Of a stretch of 64,000 nucleotides of DNA, positions 1-10,555 are shown in pieces. The notes beneath the pieces were generated by a model. That model ran no database searches and was not told the origin of the DNA. It saw only the letters and a list, made by a program, of their open reading frames with translations. Every line of letters starts with the position of its first letter. Position 1 is the first letter of the stretch. The stretch is from contig OX637290.1 of assembly GCA_951799445.1 (NCBI GenBank), forward strand, positions 5,892,501-5,956,500, written 5' to 3'. Made by a program: the position numbers and the translations under genes. Origin of the DNA: Pseudisothecium myosuroides (Eukaryota > Streptophyta > Bryopsida > Hypnales > Lembophyllaceae).

Positions 1-468
1 TAACCATTTTTTGATGATTTCTTGTGCATTGGAAACTTATTTTTGAAACCCAAATGTTGAAAACATAAAACCAAACCTTTAGAATATGTGGAAAAATTTG
101 CAAAATCCTTGATTGTACACATTGCACGATTATATATATGTTGAACCCGGGTACTTCACTATACCTTGTTATCCATATATACGTGCATCAAAATCTTTTA
201 TTTTGGGGGCTATTTAGCTAGTATTTCACAATAGATATGCCCCTATTTTTCTTCTATTTTTCATCCATTTTCCTACACCTTATAGTAGTTAAAGCAGAAA
301 TTTGAGGCATTCAAACATGTCCCTACTGTAATTTAAAAATTATACACGATTTTAGGATTGACTAGTACATTACATGTACACTCTATCTACTAATTGAACA
401 CAACCTACACAAACAATCCATATATAGACATCATATATAAATCAATTCATATGAATGAATTATATATG
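1..468. other. AT-rich intergenic DNA, no gene seen
   Basis: Very AT-rich sequence with no coding signature, splice chain or recognisable repeat partner elsewhere in the window. It ends at the TA dinucleotide that borders the fold-back element starting at 471. Confidence 0.5.
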
Positions 469-470
469 TA

Positions 471-2034
471 CAGTGGGATATAGTTCATTTACAAATTGGT
501 TATTCTACCATTTAAAGAATTTTGCATAATATAGAATAGAATTGACATTTTTTGTCTTGTATAATTGACATTCAATTCTTTTGCAATGCCAATCAAGAAT
601 ACCAAATTTCAATTCCAAAAAAGCAAAATTTCATTTTTGGTGATTTTAAGTCAATTTTCATGGTTTTATATAATATTTTATAGAAAATAATTGGTGATGA
701 ACTCTTTTAACCCCTAAAGGACCGAGGCCCTTTTTTTGCCAAAAAACACTCAAAACTGCCATATCTATAGCAAAGAGTAAAAAAAAATGAAAATTGTTTT
801 TTTTTCACATCTGACCGTAGGATCTTACACCTTACTAGTATGAAAGTGCGTGGAAAAAATTTCAGAATTTTTGACCACACAAATTTGCAAGAATCTGCGT
901 TTAAAGTAGAAAAAACAAGTTTTTCAGCACATTAAAAGACTAGATTTTTTGAGTTTGAACATTTTTAACATAAATTTTTTGCACTACAGGGTTTTGAGCT
1001 TTAAATCTTTATAGTGGAGAATTGAGTTGAGAATCTAGGGAAAAAAAAGAAATTCAAAAAAACTTGATTATCATTCTTAAAAAAATTGTTAAGTAGAAGT
1101 AAGTATGAGATAGAAGGAAAATCTAAAATATTAATATATTTTAGATGGAATTAAAATGAACAAATCCCAATGGTGAGATTGTTCTAACAAGTAAATCAGA
1201 CCATGCAAAAAAAAAAAATTTGAAAAATTTGAAAATTTTCATTCAGAAATGCATCCTACAAGTTATTTTTTTCAAGAAGATGCTCTAACTGCCCGAAAAA
1301 CAAGAATGTCCATAACTTTCTCAAAACATATCCAAATGAAATGAATCAAAGCTTTCCAAATAGGCAAAAATATAATCTACGAGAAAAAAAATATTTAAAA
1401 AAAAATTCAAATTTTTGTCCATTTTTTTGTGGCTGCCCGGGCTGCCCGCCGTCCCCCCATTTGAGCTTATTTGGTCATAACTTTTTTTCCCAGGCACCGA
1501 TTGTGAAAAAAATTATATTCCCACAAAGCTTATCAGCTTTTCTACCTCCCAAAAAAGTTTCAAAAAATCAGGAGAAAATTTCGGTTCATAGGTACCTGCC
1601 CGAAAACGCATTTGTCCCCCGAAGGGACAACGGTCCTTTAGGGGTTAATTTGATTGCATAGATATGTAGGAAACATCCATATGCACATCTTTCTTATTAA
1701 AAACACCCCACAAAGTAACAAAAATATAATCTAGGAAGAACTCAATGTAAAGCATCATATGACAAACTTTGTAAAGTAGATATCCTTAGATTTTAACTAA
1801 TTCATCACCAATTGTTTTTAATAAAATATTATGTAAAACCATGAAAATTGGCTTTAAAAATTCACCAAAAATAAAAAAAATCTTTTTTGGAGCTAAAATT
1901 TGGTACGCTTAATTGGGAATGCGTAAGAATTGAGTGTCAATTATGTAAGACAAAAAATTCCAATTCTTTTCTATACAATGTAAAAAAAATTGAATGGCAC
2001 AATAGGCAATTAGTAAGTGAACTGTACCCTACTA
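471..2034. mobile_element. Fold-back (long-TIR) element, Tc1/mariner-like ends, interrupted by a TTAA element
   Basis: Positions about 471-704 and about 1800-2034 are inverted copies of each other over roughly 235 bp; I estimate 75-80% identity by eye. The outer ends read CAGTGGGATATAGTTCA on the left and TAGTAGGGTACAGTTCA on the reverse complement of the right, and both are flanked by TA (469-470, 2035-2036). Short CAGT-type ends with a TA duplication suggest a Tc1/mariner-type element; that assignment is inference. A 934-bp TTAA-bounded element (711-1644) sits between the arms, so it inserted later. No transposase frame is present. Confidence 0.6.
711..1644. mobile_element. TTAA-bounded TIR element, family P1 copy A (piggyBac-like MITE)
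   Basis: The element starts CCCCTAAAGGACCGAGGCC after TTAA (707-710) and ends CGGTCCTTTAGGGG before TTAA (1645-1648). The ends are inverted repeats beginning CCCC, and the duplicated target is TTAA, which are the recognised marks of piggyBac-superfamily elements. The interior is AT-rich without a long frame, so it is non-autonomous. The copy at 39616-40533 is the same subfamily in reverse orientation, for example a sequence reading about TGACCGTAGGATCTTACACC near 813 and its complement near 40430. Confidence 0.75.
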
Positions 2035-2104
2035 TACAATAGGTGAAAAACCACAAAAACTGAAAATCTTATGAGTAGTATTTTATTGGCTAAGCCTGAC
2101 TTAA

Positions 2105-3609
2105 CCCCTAAATGCCCAAGGATTTTTTTGAACTTCTAGAAATTTGCTCTAAATTGAGCAAAAAGTCAACTTTTTGATGAGTTGTATCAATTTTTTTTGA
2201 ATTGTAACCGTAAAAATTCAAACTAAACGTGTTAGAGATCACATAGGAGAAGAAAATACAACAATATCACTCATGAATCCAAAGATTATAATGTTTGAAC
2301 AAGAGGGTGTTAAAACTGCGAAAGTGACTTGAAGTCTTTCAATCCTCTTTTCACATGCCAAATCTAAAAAGTTGGACACCAAAAAAATATGAGGTTAAAG
2401 GATTTAATATGCATAACTCTAATTAATTTACGGCTTCTCAAAATCTATTGTACAATTATTTTAAATGAATTTCTAATGTGAATTCTTCTCTAAGATCTAG
2501 TGTATTTGAGGCTCATTTTCGAGAGCCCTCAACACTACAAAAAGTCAAGATTGCAATGTGTACCCTTGCACAAAATCTTGAATAGAAAAATCATAATCAA
2601 TCACTTTCAAAATCGGACTTTTGATGCTAAAACTAGACTTCAAAAAGAATTTTTCAAAAATATAAATTACTAAAAATAGCAACTTGATTAGGTTTTATGT
2701 AACTTCAAAATATTGTCGACACCAGAATTTGGTGCCTCGGGCATTTATTGGATAAGCAACATTAGATGAGTTTTGGGGGGTCGAGAGGGCCGTTTTGGGC
2801 CCGTTCCCGACGCCTGTCCCCCCTCGCAGTTTCAGGGAACGGCTGTTCCCGACAAAAAAATTAAAAAAAAAAAAAAAAATCATTCTTGAAATGAAAAAAA
2901 AAATAGAAAAAAAAATTAATTTTTTTCCAACGTGCCAGTCGCTTAGCCACGTCAGCGAGCTGCCACGGCCCTGAATTCGGCAATTCCCATAGGCTAGGAA
3001 CACGCAACCCTCCACAGGGCTGATTTCTCATCTAATGCTTGTCTTTGAAAACCACCCACAACATATTCAAGTTAGGACAAATGAACACATTACAAAATGA
3101 GACGTTCATTAGTTTGTCTATTTGCAAATAGAAGTTCCTCATGCATGTTCTTCCCCTCCCTTTTAGACTACCCTTTTGGGTAGATTTACAAATTATGTAC
3201 TATAAATCTTTATTATATATTGTATAGTAGTTGTAATATAGTAGGCTTCACGATTGCGATGCTATAGTAACTTGAATATTTTTTAAATTATTAACTTTAA
3301 CATTTGAAATGTACCCTATAGTAGGTCTCACGTTGTCTCTAAAGTAACCGCTAACGAAGTATCCGTGATGCCAAGTTTCAAAAGTAGATGAGGGGTTTGA
3401 TAAAAGATTTCCAAATCTCCTAAATTGTCTAAATTTTTTTGGGTAGCATAACTTTTTACTCAGGCATCCTATCATTTTTTTCATTCTTGAAAAGGTGGTC
3501 ACTGTATACACCTTGTGTTAAAATTTCATTAACATCCATTCAAAATTGACTTTGAAGGAACCTAAAAAACATTCAATCATCCGTTACATGGACAAGTGTC
3601 CTTTAGGGT
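2105..3609. mobile_element. Probable diverged P1-type TTAA element (copy B)
   Basis: TTAA (2101-2104) is followed by CCCCTAAATGCCCAAGG. At the far end GTCCTTTAGGG is followed within one base by TTAA (3610-3613). If this is one element it is about 1.5 kb, including a 278-bp CATTAGA element at 2760-3037. The interior is diverged from the better copies, so the two ends could belong to different elements. Confidence 0.4.
2760..3037. mobile_element. Short TIR element, CATTAGA family (copy 1)
   Basis: The left end CATTAGATGAG and right end CTCATCTAATG are perfect inverted repeats. The element holds an unusually GC-rich patch at 2775-2850 in otherwise AT-rich DNA, with a repeated GTTCCCGAC word. 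The right end is similar to the right end of 38609-38841 (AGCCCT ... GGAGGG ... GTTCC words in order), so this is a dispersed family. Target duplication is not clear. Confidence 0.5.
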
Positions 3610-3613
3610 TTAA

Positions 3614-4885
3614 GGGAAATCTAGTTGATCAATAAAATTTTAAAGTATTTTGATACACTATTATTATACTACTAGTAGAAGAGGTTTGGTTTTATTAAAA
3701 GTTTTGTTAGTCAATGCAAAGCAATGTAGAAGATGAAATAAGCAACCACTTTCCAAGAAGATATGTCCTAGTAGTAGCACTAGATTTTTTTTAAGTAAGG
3801 TCTTATACAAACTTTTTGAAATATAACCCCAAATATAACATAAGTTGATGCAAATCATTCTTCTTTGGTCTAGAGCTAATAAATTTGTGTATCAACATTG
3901 GAAATGATGAATATTTTGAAAAAAATCCATGCAAAACTATCAATAAGTAACACCCCCAAATGCCATTTATCTTGGTAAAGAATGATTTGCTACCTCCCTT
4001 ACATATTGTGGTGTTTCGAAGGCCCAAACTGCTTCAAAATACTTGTATCTAAAGCAAGGCTGAAATCTTCATCTATGTTTATGTTTTCACAATCCAACCA
4101 TAGAATCCTTAATATCACTTGTTCAAGTACATGAGTACATCTTCCCAAAGTTTTAGAGACAAAATCCCCACCAATTGCAAGTTCAATGCATCTAAACTTC
4201 AAAATATAGGTTTATTCTAGCCCTTCTTAAAGGTGAAGTTTTTGTATTTCAACATTTATAGAAAATACACGTATATCTAGACCTTGTGAGATTTATCTAA
4301 ATAAATATGTTAGAAAATAGATTGAGAATATATGCAAAAAAATATAACTAATTTTTTTAAATTTTTTTTTATAAAAATTATAAAATGGAAGGTGGTACTT
4401 GATGAGAAAAAAAACTAAATTGCTAATAACTTTAATAAGAAATTGAAAATTGAAAATCCCCAGTGGTGAAAATGTTCCAATAAGAAATATATATATATTG
4501 CATTTTTACTTTTATTTGGAAAATTTCAAAATTGAGTTCAATTTTTTTTTTCTAATTATGTTTATTTTACCTTCATTGCCCTCTAAATAAAATTCCTCAC
4601 AATTTTCACCTCATTATTTGAAATTGAATGATTCAAAATGTTTTTGAATAGGTATAAATTTTTAGAATTAAATAAAATTAACTAATATTTTTTAAGAATA
4701 TATTTTTAGCTACCTACTTTGATATTGAAACTGAAATCCCCCTTCTAATTTTTGCAATATTTATTAGAATAATGTGAAACAAAGCATCCATCCTAACTTT
4801 CCAAACTATGAAGTCAATAGGGCTTGTTCAAGTCCTCAAAAAAAAAGTGTGTTCTTTAGTCTTTTAGAGAATCAACAACAAACAA
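3614..4885. repeat. Long dispersed repeat, copy L1
   Basis: From about 3950 to 4880 this AT-rich segment matches, in the same orientation, 61240-61925 plus 62782-63170. The other copy carries an 816-bp insertion at the point corresponding to about 4500 here. No coding frame. It is probably a decayed DNA transposon, since the other copy begins and ends next to TTAA with CTTAAAGGAC-type ends. Confidence 0.55.
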
Positions 4886-5180
4886 AAAGCCCATAATGGA
4901 TTTTTCCGGGATTTTCTTGACGATATATTGCTAAAAAGCGACACAAGTTCTTTAAAGAAATTTTTGACAATGATATTCCTCCTATAGCAACAAATAAAAT
5001 CACAAACTTGCTACAAAATCTTTGGCAACTATAGTTCTATTTTAGATTATTGTATGCATATTTGGATGGATAAATGAATTATCATCCTCAATTTGTATGT
5101 TTCATCCATGCCTATTAATGTAAAGAGCTTTACAACTCTATTGAAATTTGTTTGTTGCACTAGTCCCAAAATTAAATTAA

Positions 5181-5403
5181 TCTTAAAATGATGTCGCGGA
5201 CTAGAGTGGTTTGTTGGATGACAGAGAATCCTTCTATATAAGATAGAAGTGCAATTGTTCATCTTTAAAATTTTGTGCAAAAAAAGGATATTTTGTATAG
5301 TAAATTGACCTCTAACTTCTGTACTTTTGTTTTTTTTAAAGTAGATGATTCACATTGTGTCAGAAAAGATGATTACTATGGTGACCAATTTGTCTTTATA
5401 GGA
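5181..5403. mobile_element. Short TTAA-bounded element, family P2 (223 bp)
   Basis: Flanked by TTAA at 5177-5180 and 5404-5407. It shares its whole length with 32406-32629 and 38095-38316 (in-order words such as GTGGTTTGTTGGATGACAGA, AGAAGTGCAA, TTTTGTGCAA and TTGACCTC). No coding capacity. The nearly constant length of 222-224 bp in three copies fits a defined miniature element. Confidence 0.65.
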
Positions 5404-5699
5404 TTAACCTTAGAATGCCAAGCTATTTACCGTGGAAATCATCCTCTTTGGTACCATGTGAACGATGCTTAACCCCGTAGCTTTGCTGCAAACACTAAGT
5501 GTCTAATGGATGACTTCACTTGGCATTGTAGGATGGAAAAAAAACTTTTTTCATCCAATTTATTTATTTGGAGGATAGTTGAGTACATTTTCAGTGACAA
5601 AGTCTCTCATTGTGGTCTTATTGGCTTTTCTAAAGAAGAAGATGCTCAATTCATGGATCACCTTTGTAGTGTCTTTGAGCCATTTCTTGCTATTTTCTC

Positions 5700-6010
5700 T
5701 TCATGTGATTTTCAACCATAAAAATGATGTTTTTTTTTAATTTGAGTCCAACAAATGAAATGAAGCTTATCAAGTGCAATTTCTACTCTAATTGGAAATT
5801 TTGGAAAATTCATAAATTTCAATATTTTATAGCAATATGAACTTTGGGCATATAACCATGGTTTGTTGATTTTTTAATTTTAGAGTGACACAATAACTTT
5901 GGTCTATACCATGCTGTTCTACACTATAATACACATCCATGGTGAAAATTCATATTTTTTGAGTATATTTTGTATTTTATAAGAATATTCTTCATTTTTT
6001 CTTTAAAAAT
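5700..6010. repeat. Dispersed repeat, matches 54720-55010
   Basis: This AT-rich segment aligns in the same orientation with 54720-55010, with shared words around TTTTTGAATTTGAG, GAAACAAAGCTTA/GAAATGAAGCTTA, TTGTTGATTTTTTAATTT and AATATTCTTCA. It is non-coding and its class is unknown. Confidence 0.45.
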
Positions 6011-6099
6011 TCATAGTAATTTCAAATTTCTCCCCAAAAATTTGAAAATTTCATAACTTCTAGTAGACATATGACTGAAAAATATATATATATTTTTTC

Positions 6100-7075
6100 A
6101 TTCATATCAAATTGCAAAATGGAAGCGAACAAAGTGATGACAATTGAGACTTGAAATTGGTGGTCATGGACCCGTTCTTACAGGGTTCCAAAAACCAAGG
6201 AGCACTCATTGGAGGTCAAACTACCATGCAAGGCCCCCCCGTTTTCACTCAAAATTCCAAAGATGAACATCCACACTCAGTCTGTCTTCCATAGAAAGCT
6301 TCCCTGACACTTACTGTAGTGTCCGCGAGCGACGTCCCAGTGTTAAGAAATCCTCCTTGCGATGCTGCCTGTGGTGCAGTACGTTGACTTCTGACGACTT
6401 TCACCACTCATACTCCTCCTAGTCTCCTCCTTTCTTCCACCTTTCTTATGATGCTCGCCACTTCCCTTGGACTTTGGACTTCAGTTCCACTTGCTGTTCT
6501 ACTCGTCCACTCACATTGTTTATTCTTCACAACGCGGCTAATACTTTTCAAGTGGCGTCGTCTGACTCGTTCAATTCATCGTCGGTCTGAAAAAAACTCC
6601 ACTTCCGTCCATCACTTGCCGCTTGGTTGTGGTCATCCTTGCGTTACCGTTTTCGGGGGATCAGTAAGTGGCAGATCATGTTGTCATTGCACTGACTGAC
6701 GCAAAGTGGGAGGGACGAAGCTTGGCAGGTCAAAACTTGTCAGAGGGAGCAATACATCGCACAAGGGCAAAGACTATCACAAGGTTTCAAATCCTTTTCA
6801 CACTGCAATAAGATAGAGGATCACATCTCTTTCCTCCACTAGCTCTCAATGGAACATACCCACCCTTGCAGAATTACCATTTGCAAATGGTTTTGCAAAA
6901 TAAGACTTTGTTATAACTTGGTTGGTAGTCCAAATCCAAGCAAAGACTAATGGAAGAGTCTTTTTTAGATGGCTCTATTTCCACAAGGGCAAAGACTATT
7001 AAGGTAGGAGGCTCAGATTCTGGAGGGTCATTTAGAACGGTCATATAGACTTGCCTGGAACGGACATGAGGTGGT
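6100..7075. repeat. Moderately GC-rich intergenic segment; 6740-6890 is distantly repeated at 8385-8510
   Basis: The stretch 6290-6720 is less AT-rich than its surroundings but shows no coherent gene, splice chain or family motif in any frame. Positions 6740-6890 resemble 8385-8510: both run through a CACAAGG/TACAAGG word, AATCCTTTTCA/GATCCTTTTCA, ATCTCTTTCYTCCA and an AATCACCATT/AATTACCATT word. This suggests a decayed dispersed repeat. Confidence 0.35.
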
Positions 7076-7081
7076 CTTTAA

Positions 7082-8016
7082 CCCCTAAAGTTCCTTGACT
7101 ATGTTCTCACCAAAAATGTTCCAAAACTGCCATTCTAGTACAAGTACCAAATTTTTAAAAAATATCATTTTTGCACACATGTAACTGTAGGATCTTGTAG
7201 TATTCTGGTTTGAGAATATGTGGAAAAAATTTCAGAAATTTCCATTGTGTAGATTGGAATATAGTAGCATTTGAAGTGGCAAAAATCCTTTTTTTGGCCC
7301 TGCGAAAAACCGTGCAGCACAACTTCACAAGGTCAGATTATTATGAAAAAATTTCCAAAATGGTTGTGCTTCTTTGGATTCATTCTTCAGGGCAAGTTGG
7401 CTACATGCTTGAAAATTTTCAGATTATTTGGAATTGTACAACATATAGGAAAAAAATAATAAGTAGAAAGAAGTAGAGAATGGTTCAAAACACTAAATTG
7501 TTAAGAAGTTAATTATGGAATTGAAAAATGCCAATCCCAATGGTTGTAATGTTGCAATAAACAATCTACACCCTACAATTTTATTTTTTTTGAAAAAAAT
7601 TGAAAATTGAGTGAAATAAACGACTTCAAAGTTTATTTTAAAGTAGAGAATCCATAATTGCCTGCAAACTAAAATTCCTCATACTTTTGACTCATTGATC
7701 AGAATGGAATGATTAAAAGCTTTCCACATATATATATATATATATATAAATCTAATAAACCAATTTCAAATTTTTATTTTTGCAAAAAGTGATTTTTTTA
7801 AATCTGCCCGAACTGCCCAAGTTGACCAGCAAACAACATATTTGGCCATAACTTTTGACTCGTATTTCCAAATGTCATGAAATTTGTTGCATATGAAAGA
7901 TATTCCTCTTCCCCACCTTTTATAAAAATTTCAGCCCAAAATATGAAAATCTCCAGTCACACGTACCTGCCCAAAATATCTATATTGCCAAAAAAGGCAT
8001 ATTGGTCCTTTAGGGG
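7082..8016. mobile_element. TTAA-bounded TIR element, family P1 copy C
   Basis: TTAA (7078-7081) then CCCCTAAAGTTCC at the left; TTGGTCCTTTAGGGG then TTAA (8017-8020) at the right; 935 bp. The interior matches the reverse complement of 50974-51893 (for example TGACTATGTTCTCACCAAAAA near the left end), defining a subfamily distinct from copies A and F. It contains a short (TA)n run near 7733-7747. No transposase frame. Confidence 0.75.
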
Positions 8017-8061
8017 TTAAAAGGACCTTCTATAGTCATTGAATGGATCAATAAAAAAACT

Positions 8062-8345
8062 ATTATTTATTGTAAGAGCCAATTGTTGTCTTGCTTTTCC
8101 CATTTCTCTCTAGAAGTTGCAAGTGAACGGTTTATGAAAAACCTAGGGTCATAAATAGGGACCTATGACACATCTTATTTGAAAATTCATAAGTAATTCA
8201 AAAATGCTTCAAAAAATACGAAACGACTTGTGTTACAGTCAAATCTATTTCTCTTTGTTTGGAAAATGAGCAAAAAATAATCCCATCCAAGAACCTACAT
8301 AAAAAAGGCGGACCAACCCTTAGATGCTCGCCTCGATGCTCGCTT
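8062..8345. repeat. Dispersed repeat shared with the upstream flank of the hAT-like gene (31523-31805)
   Basis: About 280 bp match 31523-31805 in the same orientation; shared words include AGGGTCATAAATAGGGACC, GAAAATTCATAAGTAATTC and AAATCTATTTCTCTTTG. The other copy starts roughly 90 bp upstream of the hAT-like ATG. This copy could therefore be a solo non-coding end of the same transposon, or an unrelated repeat. Confidence 0.6.
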
Positions 8346-8856
8346 GTAGAGCCTCCTAGTTTCCTACCTTAATCAACTTCAATCTTACAAGGGTTTACTT
8401 CCTAAGCATGATCCTTTTCATATTGAAAGAAGATAGTAAAAGCATCTCATCTCTTTCTTCCAATATCTCTTAATTTGACATAGTGTCACAAAATCACCAT
8501 TCTTGTTTAAGATTCTACACCAAAGATCAAAGTCCACACAACAAATTGGTTGGAAACTACAATTTTGCCATAAGATTAGCTAATAGTCTAGTACAATCTA
8601 GTTCTACAAAGAATTGTCATGAGGATTTTTTGCTTTCTTTGCATTTTTAGGGCGCCTGATTTATGGAATATTGAGATTTTCAAAGAAGTAGGTGCCTTAT
8701 GGGATTATTCCACATGAAGATAGATTACAAGAAATTCCTATAGGAACTAAATATAATTCTCTTGATTTTCCTTTACACTAAGTAATAAATGACGACATGG
8801 GACTTTTGAGCATAAGTCTCCTCTAAGATAGTCCTCCTCTTAAAACGACTATTTAA

Positions 8857-9595
8857 TCCCTAAGGACCCGAGGGGGGGTGTTCTTTCAAAATGAGCCAAA
8901 ATTGCCAACAACTTGAGCAATTTTTTTGATCCATTTTTTTAGATTTGATATAATGTAACTATAGGATCTTAAAGTTAACATTGAGAGTAAGCACCTCAAA
9001 AAAAATTCAAATTGTTTGATTGCATGATTTAGGAGATATTTTATTTTGAAGTTTTATTTGGATCAATGGAAATACAGGGCAACTCACTTTGAAGGAGCTT
9101 TTTTTTGTGAGAATATTTTGAAATGATGCTTTTTTGTGCTCAGTGAAAGATGAGAGGGTTGAAAATGTACATATAAAATTTCATAATATTCCAAGAATTT
9201 TACAATTCATGGTGAAGCTTGCAATGCACAGTGGTCACTAAAATTTGAGCAGTGTTTGCAAGAGAAAAAAGAATGGGACACTTGTCTTTTCCTTGAGCTC
9301 CTTAGATCTAACCTTTATGAGGTGGGCAAGAAGCTCATTGGTTGGCTGACTTTTTAGTCCATGCCCTAATCGAACACAAAAAAACGAGCTGTAAAGTAAA
9401 CTACACTGCTGAACTTTGAAAAATTCCACAAGGCGGAGTTTAACTCGGAGTTTGATGAAACCACTGCCATTGGATTTGTAACAAAGTCTATTTTGTAGAA
9501 ATAAATTTTATTTTAAGAAAAACTCAAAATATGAGAACGGGCAGCTCAAAAAACTGGGACAGCGACCAAAAAATGGTCACTTGAATCTTTAGGGG
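8857..9595. mobile_element. TTAA-bounded TIR element, family P1 copy D (739 bp)
   Basis: TTAA (8853-8856) followed by TCCCTAAGGACCCGAGG; the right end AATCTTTAGGGG is followed by TTAA (9596-9599). Shorter and more diverged internally than copies A, C, E and F, but both ends fit the family. A run of seven G near 8872 lies just inside the left end. Confidence 0.6.
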
Positions 9596-9599
9596 TTAA

Positions 9600-10555
9600 G
9601 CCTACCGAACATATCATTGACCATATTAGATGTTTCAAGCAACATGTCACTTATTTCTAGATAAGGGTTGCATTTAGAACACGGTCACCCTTACCCTATT
9701 ACGGAAAACATTGGAACGACTGAAACACGCCCTTCTGAACGACGAACTGAGGACGAAACCCTTCATGCAACGGCGACGCGGGCACGCGGCTCCAGAAACG
9801 GACTGAAGCCAGTCAAACGTGCTTTGGAAATTTGCGAAGTTTTCCAAGCACGTGCTCCCAACCGTGCGTTCTATTGTGCGTACTAGGGTGCGTACTTGGG
9901 TGCGTACTTGGGGCGTACCTGACAGACGAAACGAAGAACAGACAGTTTTGGTCAATGTGGTGCACAAGGCGGTGTTCATAGCTTTCGGGGAGGGGAGCCA
10001 AGCCCAATTCATTCATTTTCCAACTTCTTCCTTTGCAAAACGTTTCCTTCACAAGCTGCTCTCCTTCATAGACATCGATTCAGTAGTTCGTTTGCTTCTT
10101 TCCTTTTTCAACCGTGAGCTTGCTAGCTAGCAATCTACCGACCTGGGGCTTGATGTAACAATTCACTGGCAGTCCAGTTGATTGAGTGGCGTTGTTGCCA
10201 GAGTGTGAGCCTTCGTGCAGCTTCTGAAGTACTACTGGCAGCTTTCGATTGACGTAATTTGAGATCCAGGGAAAACAAAGCATTTGACAAGTTCTGGAGT
10301 TAGTAGCCGACTATGACTTTGCAGGCAGCGGCGTAGGGGTGTGAAGCAGAGGGGATCGGCGTCTATCTATTTGGCTTGCCAAAGAGCTTAACATTCGCCG
10401 TTGAAGTCGATCCACCACACCGGGGTGTTTGAAGTCAAGTTTTAGGAAGCTCGTCAGGTTTGGCCGGGGATATCTACAGTAGCATCTATCCATTCAAGGT
10501 TTCACGATTAACGATTTGCACTATTTGAGTAAGGAAGTCTTTGGGAGCAAATTAA
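9600..10555. promoter_or_regulatory. Upstream region of the LRR receptor kinase, no gene seen
   Basis: This segment is clearly richer in GC than the transposon-filled DNA before it and ends at the kinase ATG, so promoter and 5' leader are expected here. A small tandem motif GTGCGTAC(TT/TA)GG occurs about three times at 9875-9915. Short open frames cross it on both strands but none has family motifs or a plausible splice chain. I cannot place a TATA box or transcription start with confidence. Confidence 0.35.

Noticed and set aside
1341..1661. 106-codon frame inside TTAA element A
   Set aside because: Other copies of the element do not keep it open, and it has no transposase motifs.
6448..6699. 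83-codon frame in a GC-richer patch
   Set aside because: No motif, no splice context, no similarity I can name; likely chance.
9668..10130. Overlapping open frames on both strands before the kinase, with VRT repeats
   Set aside because: They arise from a GTGCGTAC-type tandem motif and lack family motifs, splice partners and codon signature.
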